64,000 nt of DNA from Thinopyrum elongatum (Eukaryota; Streptophyta; Magnoliopsida; Poales; Poaceae): assembly GCA_011799875.1 (NCBI GenBank), contig CM022301.1:88741667-88805666 (forward strand), written 5' to 3'. Shown in pieces: positions 19,060-30,600 of the stretch. Below the pieces are notes generated by a model, which saw only the letters and a program-made list of their open reading frames with translations, was not told where the DNA came from and searched no databases. Every line of letters begins with the position of its first letter. The first letter of the stretch is position 1. Made by a program: the position numbers and the translations under genes.

Positions 19060-19687
19060 GGCGCGTGTGTGGTTGTTCACTTAACGGAGGGTAGTGTACC
19101 GCACGTGAAGGACAGGAAGTGCGACCAGGACGCGTGGATCGTTAGTTGATCGTAGTTTTCTTCACTGGTACGTTAAATAAAGAGTTTTGTTTCATACACA
19201 ATTTAAAACGATTGTTATGGAGAGGAAAAGAAAACCACTCCACTATATTAGTAGTATACACGAGTACTATATAAGCTAGAGCCTCAGCGCTTGTTCGCTA
19301 GGGTTTGCACTATTCACACTCTCGCTGCACTACATATATATATATACACGCTGGAGGCTCAGCGTTCCTTTGCTAGGGTTTGCTCTATTCACAGTCTCTC
19401 ACCCTCTTCACCAGATCTAAACAAGACAACTTTGGCCTCTGTCTCTCTCTCCCCCCTCACAGCTGGTGAAAGAGCCGTCCGGATCCCGTCGCACCGGGAA
19501 GGGGAGGAGGTGTAGTGTTCACTCTGTCGCCTTCGGCGAGGGAGGCAATCCACTGTCGGGTGTGCTATTCTCTTTCACCCAGCACCTATGCGGGAGGGCC
19601 TCCGACCCCTTCTTCCTCACTGCCGTACGTAGTGCGGGCAGATCTGGCCTCCCGCCACACGACTAGCCACATCCCGATGACCCTAAG
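19060..19687 (+). other. Module copy 4: promoter, leader and exon-1-like block
   Basis: Shares CTGGTACGTTAAAT, ATTTAAAACGATTG, GCTAGGGTTTGC, CACCCTCTTCACCAGATCTAAAC and the junction CTAAG/GTATAACTTT at 19687/19688. The leader is itself duplicated: GCTCAGCG..GCTAGGGTTTGC..TATTCACA occurs at ~19280-19320 and again at ~19355-19395 around a short TA run. ORFs of 62-74 codons overlap in different frames. Confidence 0.55.
19267..19276 (+). promoter_or_regulatory. TATA-like box with downstream telo-box, module copy 4
   Basis: CTATATAAGC lies about 30 bases before GCTAGGGTTT (19297-19306), a usual distance for a plant TATA box and transcription start region. Confidence 0.5.
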
Positions 19688-20380
19688 GTATAACTTTCTT
19701 TGAAATAGTCATTGCTCTAGCTGCATGCGGATCTTTTTTGATTCTGTAGTCAAATCTAGGTCTTGGTTCAAAGTGGAAAGAAGGGGGGGTGGGGTGGAGC
19801 ATGAATCTAGGACGTGGTTCAATGAGGAAAGGAGGGAGGGAAAGTAGTATAGACTGGCTATCCAGCCGCTTTGTTGGTCGAAAAGGGAAAAAGGGGGTAA
19901 CCCAGTACACACATATGTAAGGAACCGATCTCTTTGTTGAAAAAGGAAAGAAACAGGGGGGTCGGGTAGTTTGTGTAGGACTAGATTTGCCGCCCTCACA
20001 TAGGAAAAAGGTTCAAAGAGAACAAATATGGGACCAACGTAGATATGCTGCTTGGCAACATACTCTGCATCACCCATTTATACGTGTGGACGCACATGGT
20101 GCTGGCATGTCCCATGTCCCATACAACTATTTTGCTGTTGTTAATCTAAGAATGCCGCTGGAAAATTGAAGCAATGCCACTGTTAAAAGTAAATTACATT
20201 TTTAATGAATGTTATTTTAAGAGAATGTCTTTGTTAATATGAATCAATGCAACCGTTTTAGAAGTGCTACTGTCCTACTTTGTTTTCCATCAAGATAAGG
20301 TAGATGCTTCTTTTTGTGGCCATACGATTCATCCTCCTTTATTGGCCAATAATTGTTTCTTTTTTTACCTCTGAAAACAG
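19688..20380 (+). other. Module copy 4: intron-like region
   Basis: Contains the ATGCCACTGTTAA phrases of the other introns and ends with CTGAAAACAG. Two inward-facing GGTC..GGAAAG segments at ~19756 and ~19814 are a local duplication. No gene seen. Confidence 0.4.
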
Positions 20381-22475
20381 GGATATCTATTCAACTCGTT
20401 GCTATTACGACCTTTTGCTTCACTACGCAAAACACTTCTGTTTTAAGAGTGTTTTGTGCAGTTCAACTTAAATGTCACACCGGCAACTTTGCTTGATTTA
20501 GTTGAACTACACAAAACGAGATTGGATTTCCTATTCATGTTGGCAGATTCATATTTGATGTTGTCTGCCTCATGAAAGGTCAGTACCGGCCTTCATCCAC
20601 ATGATTGTGCAGTGTGCTTTGAGATGTTGTGCTACTTGTAGTGGTACTGCTTTAAATGAATGTTGAATCAAAGCTATTGTATTGCTGTCTTTTCCCATTA
20701 AGTGAACAAAAATGGGACCAACCTAGACATGATGCTTGTTGCTTTGTTACAACAAACTCTGCATCACCCCCTTTATAAGTAGATGGAAGGACATGGTGCT
20801 GTTGCGCCCACTCTCCCCTGGAACTATTTATGCCTTTTGTTAATCTAATGCCACTGGTAAAATTAAGCAATGCCACTCTCAGAATTAACTACTGAATCTT
20901 AGTTCAAAACTGCAACACTTGTTAGGGATCAGCAGGAGTACCATTTCTATTAGGGATCGGCGGGAGTACATGTTTAAGAAATGTATTGTTGAGATAATGT
21001 CTCTGTTATTATATATCAGTTACAATGTTTTACAAATGGTACTATCCTGCTTTGTAGTTCTTTCTACATGTTTAACCAAGGTATTGTTAAGATAATGTCT
21101 CTGCTAATATGAATCAGTTGCATTGTTTTAGGAATGGTACTTTTCTTCTTTGTCGTTATTTATACATGTTGAAACAAGGTATTGTTAAGATAATGTCTCA
21201 GTTCATATGAATGAATCACACTGTTTGAGAATTGCTATTGTCCTGCTTTGTTTCCCATTAAGATAAGGTAGATGTTTTTTCTTCCGGGAGTATAAGCCAT
21301 CAACCGTTATTTCTCAGTAATTGTTTCCTTTATACCTATTGTAGCATACAGGGATATCAAAACTTCTGCTTGGTTCTATTTCAACTTTGATTTTAGTTGA
21401 ACTACACAAAAGGAGCAAATGTGTTTAAGGCAAACTGTTGCATTATTGGGCCCAATTGGTCTTTCCACTTTGCAGAAAGAAAAAGACATTGTTTGCGCTA
21501 CATTACACAAGAAATGATCGAGAAGCTTTACAGAGTATTAGTAGACGCTGGTGACATGACTAGTCTGCAGAGAGCATGGGAAACTCAACAGCACGTGCAG
21601 TGCAAAATTCACTCCACAAGGAAACTGAATGATTGTGCAAAATTCACTGGCCGACGTAGCTGTAACAAACGAGTTTAGTATCTGCCTTCATCCACATGAT
21701 TGTGCTTTGTTATGTTGTGCTACTTATATTGTTGTATTGTTTTGAATAAATGTTTAATTGAAGCTATTGTATTGCTATCTTTTCCTGTTAAGATAATGAA
21801 GATGATTATAGTTGTGAGCGTATGTTTAATCAACTAGTACCACTATTATATTCATCACACTTTTTTTGTATTTATGCAGACAGGGATGCTCAGGTTGATT
21901 TCAGTGGAACTACACAAAATGTTCAGATGGTTCGTGCCCTCCATAATACTTCCTCATGCACAATACATTGAATGGTTCTCTAATCATTCGTCGTCACCTT
22001 GAGCTACCGGACTATCTACTTGAATGGAGCTGCCAACGTCTTCAATGCCTTGCAACATATAAATATGAAATCCACCATGCTACGCAAGACATTGTTTGAT
22101 TTCAGTGGAACTGCACAAAAAGATACGCTGGTTAATCCGGCTCCATGTGCCATTTCAATGTGCAAACTGATGATAAACCCTGCTCGTTCCACAATCATAG
22201 GCATTACATATTTTGAATGGGAAAAGCTTGTCAAAGTTTAATCATTGATGTTAGCAAGAAGACATTCGTTTAATATTTTGGAATTGGAAAACCTTGTCAA
22301 ATTTTGCTCATTGATGTTAGCCAGAAGACATGCATTTGATATTTTGGAATGGGACGCCCTTTGCTGTGAGCAGCGTCGATCATTTTTTCCTATTCATGTG
22401 TTCAGTTCAGAAGTAAATATTTACTGTAACGAGATGCATAGTCACATGAATGTTGACTTATGTAAGGTATTTTAA
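20381..22475 (+). other. Module copy 4: multi-exon-like tract with repeated 3' units
   Basis: Three acceptor-like junctions precede GGAT: GAAAACAG/GGATATC at 20380, CATACAG/GGATATC at 21351, CAGACAG/GGATGCTC at 21883. Each is preceded by CTGCTTTGTTT or related sequence and CATTAAGATAA, showing internal duplication of intron end plus exon. Motif sites lie at 20500, 21391, 21898 and 22100. 20651-20890 and 19980-20180 are also related (GGGACCAACGTAGATATG against GGGACCAACCTAGACATG). The 80-codon ORF at 21999-22241 reads DFSGTAQKD. No complete protein is evident. Confidence 0.45.
20451..20517 (+). ncRNA. Candidate small-RNA-type hairpin
   Basis: The left arm GTTTTGTGCAGTTCAACT (20451-20468) pairs with the right arm AGTTGAACTACACAAAAC (20500-20517) at 17 of 18 positions around a 31-nt loop. 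The left arm is antisense to the motif TTTTAGTGGAACTGCACAAA found at many sites in this gene family. A diverged relative is at 4621-4687. It is shorter than most plant miRNA precursors; a foldback from an inverted duplication of the motif is the simpler explanation. Confidence 0.4.
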
Positions 22476-22775
22476 GAGTTTGTTCTAAATGTTGTCTATG
22501 AAATGCCAGGCCTTGTGAGTTTGATTACAAAGTTGAGCTTGGAATGTTGTGGCATGCGACATCACGAGCTGTTCACCGTGCCTCCTGAGAATAATGCTTC
22601 ATATTGTTTTGCATGTTGATCTAATGCCAGTGATTTGCATGTTAAGAAGATCATCCTCTTCTGTTGTTTCTGTGCTTAAGAAGTTCATCGTCTTATGTTT
22701 CATTCATAGCCTATATGACAACTCGGGTAGGTTAGAGGTGAAACCATATGATCTTCCGACCAACTCATCATCTTA
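22476..22775. other. No gene seen
   Basis: Contains a short internal repeat (GATCATCCTCTTCTG / GTTCATCGTCTTATG) and a 75-codon ORF without motifs. Confidence 0.4.
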
Positions 22776-23042
22776 GGTCGTGATTGGATCGTCATTTTCC
22801 AACCAAACCCACTTGTAAAACTAACACTTGTAAATAAAAGTAGATGGTCTTGGGCAAAGCGCTTGGTTGGTCGTTTTCGACTGGTAAAATATACACTGGT
22901 CTCTCAAATTACACGTGTAACTCACTGGTTTTCATTACAGACCTCGGGCCGTCGGTTTCATTACGCCTGTATTTTACGCGTTGTTTCCTTTGACGAGTAA
23001 ATTACACTTGTATCTTAATACAGGTGTGAAACAATCAAGAGC
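22776..23042. mobile_element. Possible MITE
   Basis: The left end GGTCGTGATTGG and the inverse of the right end GCTCTTGATTGT agree at 9 of 12 positions, and the interior has inverted segments CACTTGTAA / TTACACGTG. No target duplication is seen. Confidence 0.35.
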
Positions 23043-23149
23043 TCCCAAGCGCGGCCTTACCATTTCATGCCGGCTCAGTCTCTCGAAGGTGCTCATAGGT
23101 GTCCGATGATCCTGGCTTCCTGAATGAGCAGCGGGCGCTGTATCAAACC

Positions 23150-25083
23150 ATCCATAGGGCCCGCGAGGCCCTCTCCATCGTCCTTCGAGTTGTTGCGCCC
23201 GCCGTGGCACCGAGCATTGTCAACATGGTCTACGAACATGAGGAATCAGGAGATGACTTTACTTGGAGAGGATGACAGTAGGGACCCACCAGGGCCATAG
23301 TCGTACGTACGCAAGTTCCTCCTTATTATATACAACTATAATTTTTTTTGCTTCCTCCTAGTTTCCTGACATCACGGTCCCACACCATTGCCAACCTATA
23401 TAGTCAATAAACAAGAGAATTGCACAAGGAGCGGCCGACAGCTGGGACCCAGCAGCTCGAGCAGTATTTGTTTTTTGAGGTGTGAGCGGAGTTTTTCTTG
23501 AGCGATGTTTTTGTTTTTGTTCAGATGAGCAGGGTATCAACTGGGCGGGCTGTGGCCCGTCTAGCCCAGGCTATTATTTTATGTTGACCAAATATCCAGC
23601 CCAGATATTAATTTTTCAAGGTGAAAATGGCTAGCCCAGCTATACTTTTTTTGCGGAATACCCAACCCAGGTCAACTTGTTATTCTCCGCCCCGCTGGCT
23701 GCAAATCTTTCCTAGGAGGGATGCATTAGGCCTAACAAGAAAATGGGCTTTAAGAAATAATAAATGGGATGTAATTATAAAAACTGGGCTGTAAATATAC
23801 AAAAACACACCAAACAGGTAATTAGTTTCAAAAATATTATTTTTGATTTCAAAATTTTTAATTTCATTACTTGTTGCGCGCGTAATATTTCATTAAATTT
23901 TTACCTAATACAAACTTATTTTGAAATTATATTTAATCTGACTCAAAACTTCGGGCTAAAAATATTTTGGATCCCATCAAAATTTGGGATTTTTTCTTGA
24001 ATTTTGTTTTGAGCAGTTGGTTGAAATTATTAATCGTTGTCTAGGCTAGAAAATGGGCTATAATTTTAACAAACTGTAAATGGGCTGTAGTAAATTCCAT
24101 TAGAATTAAAAAATGGGTTGTACATTATTACAAATCGCAAATGGGCTATATGTTCTCTGCCACAAATGTGATGCTCACTTCTGGGCCTACTAAGTTAATG
24201 CATACGGAAGGCTTTGTCAACTTATAGTCAACACACGATTCTAGCAGCAGTGGCCGTTGGATGTCCATCCAACGGCTGTAGTACTTCTTCAATGTCGGAT
24301 ATTCTTGCTTCAGCCGCCCAAACCACCGCGGGTGGTACCGCCTCCCGTGGCCGGTTGTGCTGCCACGCAGGCTTCACCGGCCCACCCTACTCCCAAACAT
24401 CGTCCAGGCCATTCCTCTAATCACCAACACCTCCTTTTCTTCTCCGGCGATGGCAGCCTCACATCGCAGCCGAACCAGTGAACCCTCATACTCCCCTCCG
24501 CGTGGGCATCCACTGTTGTGTCTTCGCCAGCTCCGGGTCGTTCCCTTCCTAGGACTCGCCATCGTTCACCGCGTTGGTTCTCTCGGCGCGGCGTGGTCAA
24601 CTTTGTCAACAAATGACAGCCATCGGAAGAGGCATGTACGTGGAGTGGCTGACGGTAGGGACCTACATGGCCCATGGCCGCACGCAGCAAGTGCCCCCTT
24701 ATTATGCGAAAACAAATGATTTCTCCCCCTGACAGGTTTGACGCACCAGCTACATCTTCGCACGCAAGCAAGTGCTTCCTTTATTATGCGGAAATAAAAA
24801 GTTTCCTCTCCCTGACAGCTGGGATCCACCAGCTTTATTATGATCCATTTCATGAAAATATAGATTGTACCGAAGGTGCTAAATTGTTTTCTTTTTATTC
24901 TAACTCGAAAAAGAAGAAATTTAAAAAAAACAAAAAACATCTTCGCACGCAAGGAAGTGCCACCTTATTACGCGCAAAAAAATGATTCTCCCCTGCTAGC
25001 TAGGACCCACCAGATTTGGAGGCTGACTTATGGGCCTACTAAGTTAACGCGTACGCAGGGCTTTGTCAACTTAGTCAATAAAC
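23150..25083 (+). repeat. Dispersed repeat block, copy B
   Basis: Same order of landmarks as 8470-10730, from GTCAACATGGTCTACGAAC through GTGGCCCGTCTAGCCCAGG, the GGGCTGTAAAT phrases, and the CTGACAGCTGGGATCCACC minisatellite. A ~110-bp A-rich insertion (24840-24945) is absent from copy A. The block is cut by the Copia LTR at 25084. Confidence 0.7.
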
Positions 25084-26823
25084 TGTTGGGGAACGTTGCA
25101 TGGGAAACAAAAAAATTCCTACGCTCACCAAGATCAATCTAGGAGATGGACGTCTATGAGAGGAGAGATTGTATCTACATATCCTTGTAGCTCGCTAAGC
25201 GAAAGCGTTAAGAAACGCGGTTGATATAGTCGAACGTCTTCGCGATCCAGTCACGATCCCCCCGCGAACTCCCGATCCAAGTGCTGAATGGACGGCACCT
25301 CCATGTTCAACACACATACGGCTTGATGACGCCTTCACCTCCTCGATCCAGTGAGCGATGCTGAAGTAGTAGCTCGAGTCCTCTGGCAGCACGACGGCGT
25401 GGTGGCGGTGGTGGTGGTGCAATCTCGGCAGAGCTTCACTAAGCACTACGGAGAGGAAGAGGACTACGAGGGAGAGGAGAGGCAGTGCCGTGGCATAGAT
25501 GGGTGCGGCTGCCCTCCCTCTACTCATCTATATATAGGGGGAAGGGGATCCCATCTAGGGCCGGCGGCCACTAGAGGGAAACCCTAGATGGGTTTTCCCC
25601 CTTAGGAGACTTGGCCCCCAAGCCAAAGGGGTGGGAACCCTAGGGGGCGCCCCCACCTCCTCTGGCAACATGGGATGGGGTGAGGGGGGCGCACAGCCCC
25701 TTAGTGGCTGGTTTTCCCCCTCCCCTTGGCCCATGAGGCCCCCCAACACTTGTCGGGGCCCCCCGAAACCCCTTTCGGTCATGTTGGTCATCACCCGGTA
25801 CCCCGGAACAATTTCGAACTACAATACCCCTCATCCAATATATCAATCTTCACCTCCAGACCATTCCAGAGTTCCTCGTCTCGTCCAAGATCTCATCCGG
25901 GACTCCGAAAAACCTTCGGGAACCACCATAATGACTCAACTATACTTATATCATCACCAAACGTTAAGTGGGTAGACCCTTCGGGTTCGAGAACTATGCA
26001 GACATGACCAAGACACCTCTACGGTCAATAACCAATAGCGGTACATGGATGCCCATATTGGTTCCTACATATTCTACGAAGATCTTATCGGTCGAACCTC
26101 GATGTCAAGGATTCAGCTAATCCCATATGTAGTTCCCTTTGTCTATCGGTATGTTACTTGCCCGAGATTTGATCGTTAGTATCTCCATACCTAGTTCAAT
26201 CTCGTTACCGGCAAGTCTCTTTACTCGTTTCGTAATACAAGATCCCGTGACTAACTCATTGGTCACATTGCTTGCAAGCTCATTGTGATGCTGTATTACC
26301 GAGTGGGCCCTGAGATACCTCTCCGTCATACGGAGTGACAAATCCCAGTCTTGATCCATGCCAACTCAACAGACACCCTCGGAGATACCTGTAGAGCACC
26401 TTTATAGTCACCTAGTTACGTTGCGATGTTTGATACACACAAGGTACTCCTCCGGTGTCAGCGAGCTGCATGATCTCATGGTCATAGGAACATATACTTG
26501 AGATGCAGAAAACGATAGCAATAAACTTGACAAGATCACATGCTACGTTTATAGTTTGGGTCTTGTCCATCACATCATTCTCCTAATGATGTGATCCCGT
26601 TATCAAATGACAACTCATGTCCATGGCCAGGAAACCATAGCCATCTTTGAACAACGAGCTAGTCCGGTAGAGGCTTACTAGGGACATGTTGTTGTCTATG
26701 TATCCACACATGCATTTGAGTTTCCAATCAGTACAATTAAAGCATGGATAATAAATGATTATCATGAACAAGGAAATATAATAATAACCAATTTATTATT
26801 GCCTCTAGGGCATATTTCCAACA
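25084..26823 (-). mobile_element. 3' LTR of a truncated Angela/BARE-type Copia element
   Basis: In element orientation it starts TGTTGGAAATATGCCCTAG (26823 leftwards) and ends CAACGTTCCCCAACA (25084). It is preceded by the polypurine tract GCAAGTGGGAGAC (plus-strand 26824-26836), which fixes it as the 3' LTR. Length 1740 bp, 37 bp shorter than the solo LTR. The flank at its outer end is TAAAC; no matching duplication can be found because the other end of the element is missing. Confidence 0.92.
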
Positions 26824-28605
26824 GTCTCCCACTTGCACTATAGTCAATAATCTAGTTCACATCACCATGTGATTAACAGCCAATTAGTTCTGGGGTTTGA
26901 TCATGTTTTGCTTGTGAGAGAGGTTTTAGTCAACGGGTCTGCAACATTCAGATCCGCGTGTACTTCGCAAAATTTATGTCATACTGTAGATGCTGCTACC
27001 ATGCTCCACTTGGAGCTATTCCAAATGGCTGCTCCACTATACATATCCGGTTGCTACTCAGAGTCATCCGGATTGGTGTTAAAGCTTGCATCGACGTAGC
27101 CCTTTACGCCGAACTCTTTGTCACCTCCATAACCGAGAAACTCTACTCAGAGTCATCCGGATTGGTTTTAAAGCTTGCATCGACATAACCCTTTACGCCG
27201 AACTCTTTATCACCTCCATAACCGAGAAACATTTCCTTATTCCTCTAAGGATAATTTTGACCGCTGTCCAGTGATCCACTCCTGGATTACTCTTGTACCC
27301 GCTTGCCAGACACGTGGCAAGGCACATATCAGGTGCGGTGCACAGCATGGCATATCGTATAGAGCCTATGGCTAAGGCATAGGGGACGACCTTCGTCCTT
27401 TCTCTTTCTTCTGCCGTGGTCGAGCTTTGAGTCTTACTCAACTTCACACCTTACAACTCAGGCAAGAACTCTTTCTCTGACTGATCCATTTTGAACTCCT
27501 TCAAAATCATGTCAAGGTATGTGCTCTGTGAAAGTCTTATCAGGCGTCTTGATCCATCTCTATAGATCTTGGTGCCCAATATGTATGCAGCTTTACCCAG
27601 GTATTCCTTTGAAAAACTCCTTTCAAACAACCCTTTATGCTTTCCAGAAATTCTACATCATTCCCGTGCAACAATATGTCATCCACATGTACTTATCAAA
27701 AATGTTGTAGTGCTCCCACTCACTTTCTTGCAAATATAAGCTTCTCCGTAAACTTGTATAAACCCAAACACTTTGATCACCTCATCAAAGCGAAAGTTCC
27801 AACTCTGAGATGCTTGCTCTAGTCCATAGAAGGATCGCTGCAGCTTGCATACCTTTTAGCATCCTTAGGATCGACATAAACTTTTGGTTGTATCACATAC
27901 AACCTTTCCTCATGAAAACCGTCAAGGAAACTTTGTTTTTTACATCCATCTGCCAAATTTCGTAATCGAAAATGCAGCAATTGCTAACATAACAGACTTT
28001 AGCATCGCTATGAGTGAGAAAGTCTCATCATAGTCAACTCCTTGAACTTGTCGGAAACTTCTTTGCGACAAGTCGAGCTTCATAAATGGTGACATTACCA
28101 TCAGCGTCTGTCTTCTTCTTAAAGATCCATTTATTCTCAATGGATTGCCGATCATCAGGCAAGTCCACCAAAGTCCATACTTTGTTCTCATACATGGATC
28201 CTATCTCGAATTTCATGGCTCCTAGCCATTTGTTGGAATCCGGGCCCACCATCGCTTCTCCATAGCTCGTAGGTTCACCGTTGTCCAACAACATGACTTC
28301 TAAGACAGGGTTACTGTACCACTCAGAAGCTGTACATACCCTTGTCGACCTACAAGGTTTGACAATAACTTGATCTAAAGCTTCATGATCATCATCATTA
28401 CCTTCCTCTTCAACCAACGTAGGTGCCACACAAACATCTTTCTGTGATGTGCTAGTCTCTTGTTGAAGTAAAGATTCAACAACCTCATCAAGTTCTATCT
28501 TCTGCTCACTCAATTCTTTTAAGAGAAACTCTTTCTCGAGAAAGGACCCGTTCTTAGCGACAAACACTTTGCCCTCAGATCTGAGATAGAAGGTATACCC
28601 AACGC
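26824..28605 (-). pseudogene. Copia pol fragment (reverse transcriptase and RNase H), decayed
   Basis: Read right to left. 28567-28034 encodes the linker and start of the RT domain (FEIGSMYENKVWTLVDLP, IENKWIFKKKTDADGNVTIY, EARLVAK). A frameshift leads to QVQGVDYDETFSLIAMLKSV. The RT active-site motif HVDDILLHGN is readable at 27661-27692. RNase H (GYVDASFNTNPDDSE) appears near 27100 and is affected by an 89-bp tandem duplication (27054-27142 / 27143-27231). Gag, protease, integrase and the 5' LTR are absent. Stops and frameshifts make it inactive. Confidence 0.88.
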
Positions 28606-28939
28606 GCGTACGTATACGAGAGAAACGCGCAAACCTCCATGCATCGCTCGGCCCCGACCACCCACCGTAATCGGGAACTCCCCGATATTTTCCTCGCCCT
28701 CGCTTCTACCATGATTTTTTCCGTCATGGACATCCCAAAGAATGTCATGCAGGTGCGTTTCCGGCCCGCCGAGGATGAAAAGCCAATTTTCTGTCATGAT
28801 TTTTTTCATAGAAGTAGGAGCCCACCACATCTATGATGATACCGGGTTTTGTCACAATTATCATCATAGAAGTGTCATAAGCATGACAGAAAAAATTTGT
28901 TCGGGCCAAAATGTCACGGATGTGTTTTTTTTTGTAGTG
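28606..28939 (-). mobile_element. CACTA terminal fragment, copy 2
   Basis: From ~28640 to TAGTG at 28935-28939 it matches 12043-12342 closely. It is truncated on the left at the Copia junction and sits at the edge of the Gypsy sequence on the right (next bases TTACTATTAAG). No transposase. Confidence 0.8.
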
Positions 28940-29580
28940 TTACTATTAAGCTTGCTAATAGAGATACTATTTCACCACTTGGGATTGTTAGAGATGTTGA
29001 AGTCTTGTGTGGGAAAATAAAATACCCTACTGATTTTCTAGTTCTTGGTTCTCCACAAGATGATTTTTGTCCCATTATATTTGGAAGACCTTTCTTGAAC
29101 ACTGTTAATGCTAAGATAGACTATGCTAAAGAAACTGTTAGTGTTAACTTTGGTGATGTATCTCATGAGTTTAATTTCTCTAAGTTTCATAGACAACCTC
29201 ATGATAAAGAATTGCCTAGTAAATATGAAATAATTGATATTGCTTCTATTGCCGTACCTCCTACTGATCCGTTAGAACAATATTTGGTAGACCATGAGAA
29301 TGATATGCACTTGCATAAAAGAAATGAAATGGATAAGATGTTCTTTGATCAACCACCTATTCTTAAACACAATTTGCCTGTTGAAACTCTAGAAGGTCCT
29401 CCTCCACCTAAGGCTGATCCTGTGTTTGAATTAAAACAATTACCTGATACTTTGAAATATGCTTATCTTGATGAAAAGAAAATATACCCTGTTATTATTA
29501 GTGCTAACCTTACAGAGCATGAGGAGAAGAGATTACTTAAAATTCTAAGGAAGCACTGTGCCACTATTGGACAAAGCTAA
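28940..29580 (+). pseudogene. Gypsy polyprotein fragment: protease C-terminal part to RT N-terminal linker
   Basis: The protein reads ...YPTDFLVL, PIIFGRPFLNTVNAKIDY, LKQLPDTLKYAYLDEKK and ISANLTEHEEKRLLKILRKH, the order seen in Athila-lineage Gypsy elements (in Triticeae such as Sabrina or WHAM; family name is inference). The aspartic-protease active site would lie left of 28940 and is lost. It ends at TAA 29578-29580. Confidence 0.85.
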
Positions 29581-30600
29581 AGTTGATGCAATTGAGAAAA
29601 TGTCGTGTCCTAAAGATATTAAAGGTATATGAAGCTTCCTTGGTCATACTGGTTTGTATAGGGGGTTTATTAAAGACTTCTCTAAAATTTCTAGGCCTCT
29701 TACTAATCTCTTGCAAAAGGATGTTCCATTTGTTTTTGATGATGATTGTGTAGAAGCCTTTGAAATAGTTAAGAAAGCCTTGACCTCTGCACCTATTGTT
29801 CAACCACATGATTAGAACTTGCCTTTTGAAATTATGTATGATGTTAGTGATTATGTTGTTGCTGTTGTTCTAGGACAAAGAGTTGATAAGAAATTAAATG
29901 TTATCCATTATGCTAGTAAAACTCTAGACAATGCATAAAAAATTATGCCACTACTGAGAAAGAATTTCTAGCGGTTGTGTTTGCTTGTGATAAATTCAGA
30001 TCTTACATAGTTGATTCTAAAGTAATTGTTCGCACCGATCATGCTGCTATTAAGTACCTTATGGAAAAGAAAGATGTTAAACCTAGACTCATTAGGTGGT
30101 TTATTTTGCTACAAGAGTTTGACTTGCATATTACTGATAGAAAAGGAGCTGAGAATCTAGTAGTTGATAACTTGTCTAGGTTGGAAAATATTCTTGATGA
30201 CCCACTACCTATTGATGATAGTTTTCCTGATGATCAACTAGCTATCATAAATGCTTCTCGCAATACTCGTTGGTATGCAAATTATGGTAATTACATTGTT
30301 GCTAAATTTATACCACCTAGTTTCACATATCAGCAAAAGAAAAAGTTCTTCTTTGATTTAAGACATTACTTCTGGGATGACCCACACCTTTATAAAGAAG
30401 GGGTAGATGGTATTATTAGACATTGTATACCTGAGCATGAACAGGAACAAATCGTACGGAAGTGTCATTCCGAGGCTTATGGAGGACACCATGCGGGAGA
30501 CAGAACTGCACACAAGGTATTACAATCTGGTTTTTATGGGTCTACTCTTTTCAAGGATGCTCGTAAGTTTGTCTTATCTTGTGATGAATGTCACTGGTAA
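29576..30600 (+). pseudogene. Gypsy RT C-terminus, RNase H and integrase zinc-binding part
   Basis: Resumes with AIEKMSCPKDIKG and FLGHTGLYRGFIKDFSKISR (RT thumb), then RNase H-like [20 protein letters not shown], and the integrase HHCC segment [18 protein letters not shown] ... CDECHW. The catalytic RT core with YxDD is missing between 29573 and 29580: the protein jumps from before the palm to the thumb. In-frame stops at 29630, 29813 and 29936, and a frameshift near 29940. The junction has no N bases. Confidence 0.85.

Noticed and set aside
20451..20517. Calling the hairpin a microRNA gene
   Set aside because: The stem is only 18 bp and the arms are copies of a family motif, so a chance inverted duplication is at least as likely. 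Listed as a candidate only.
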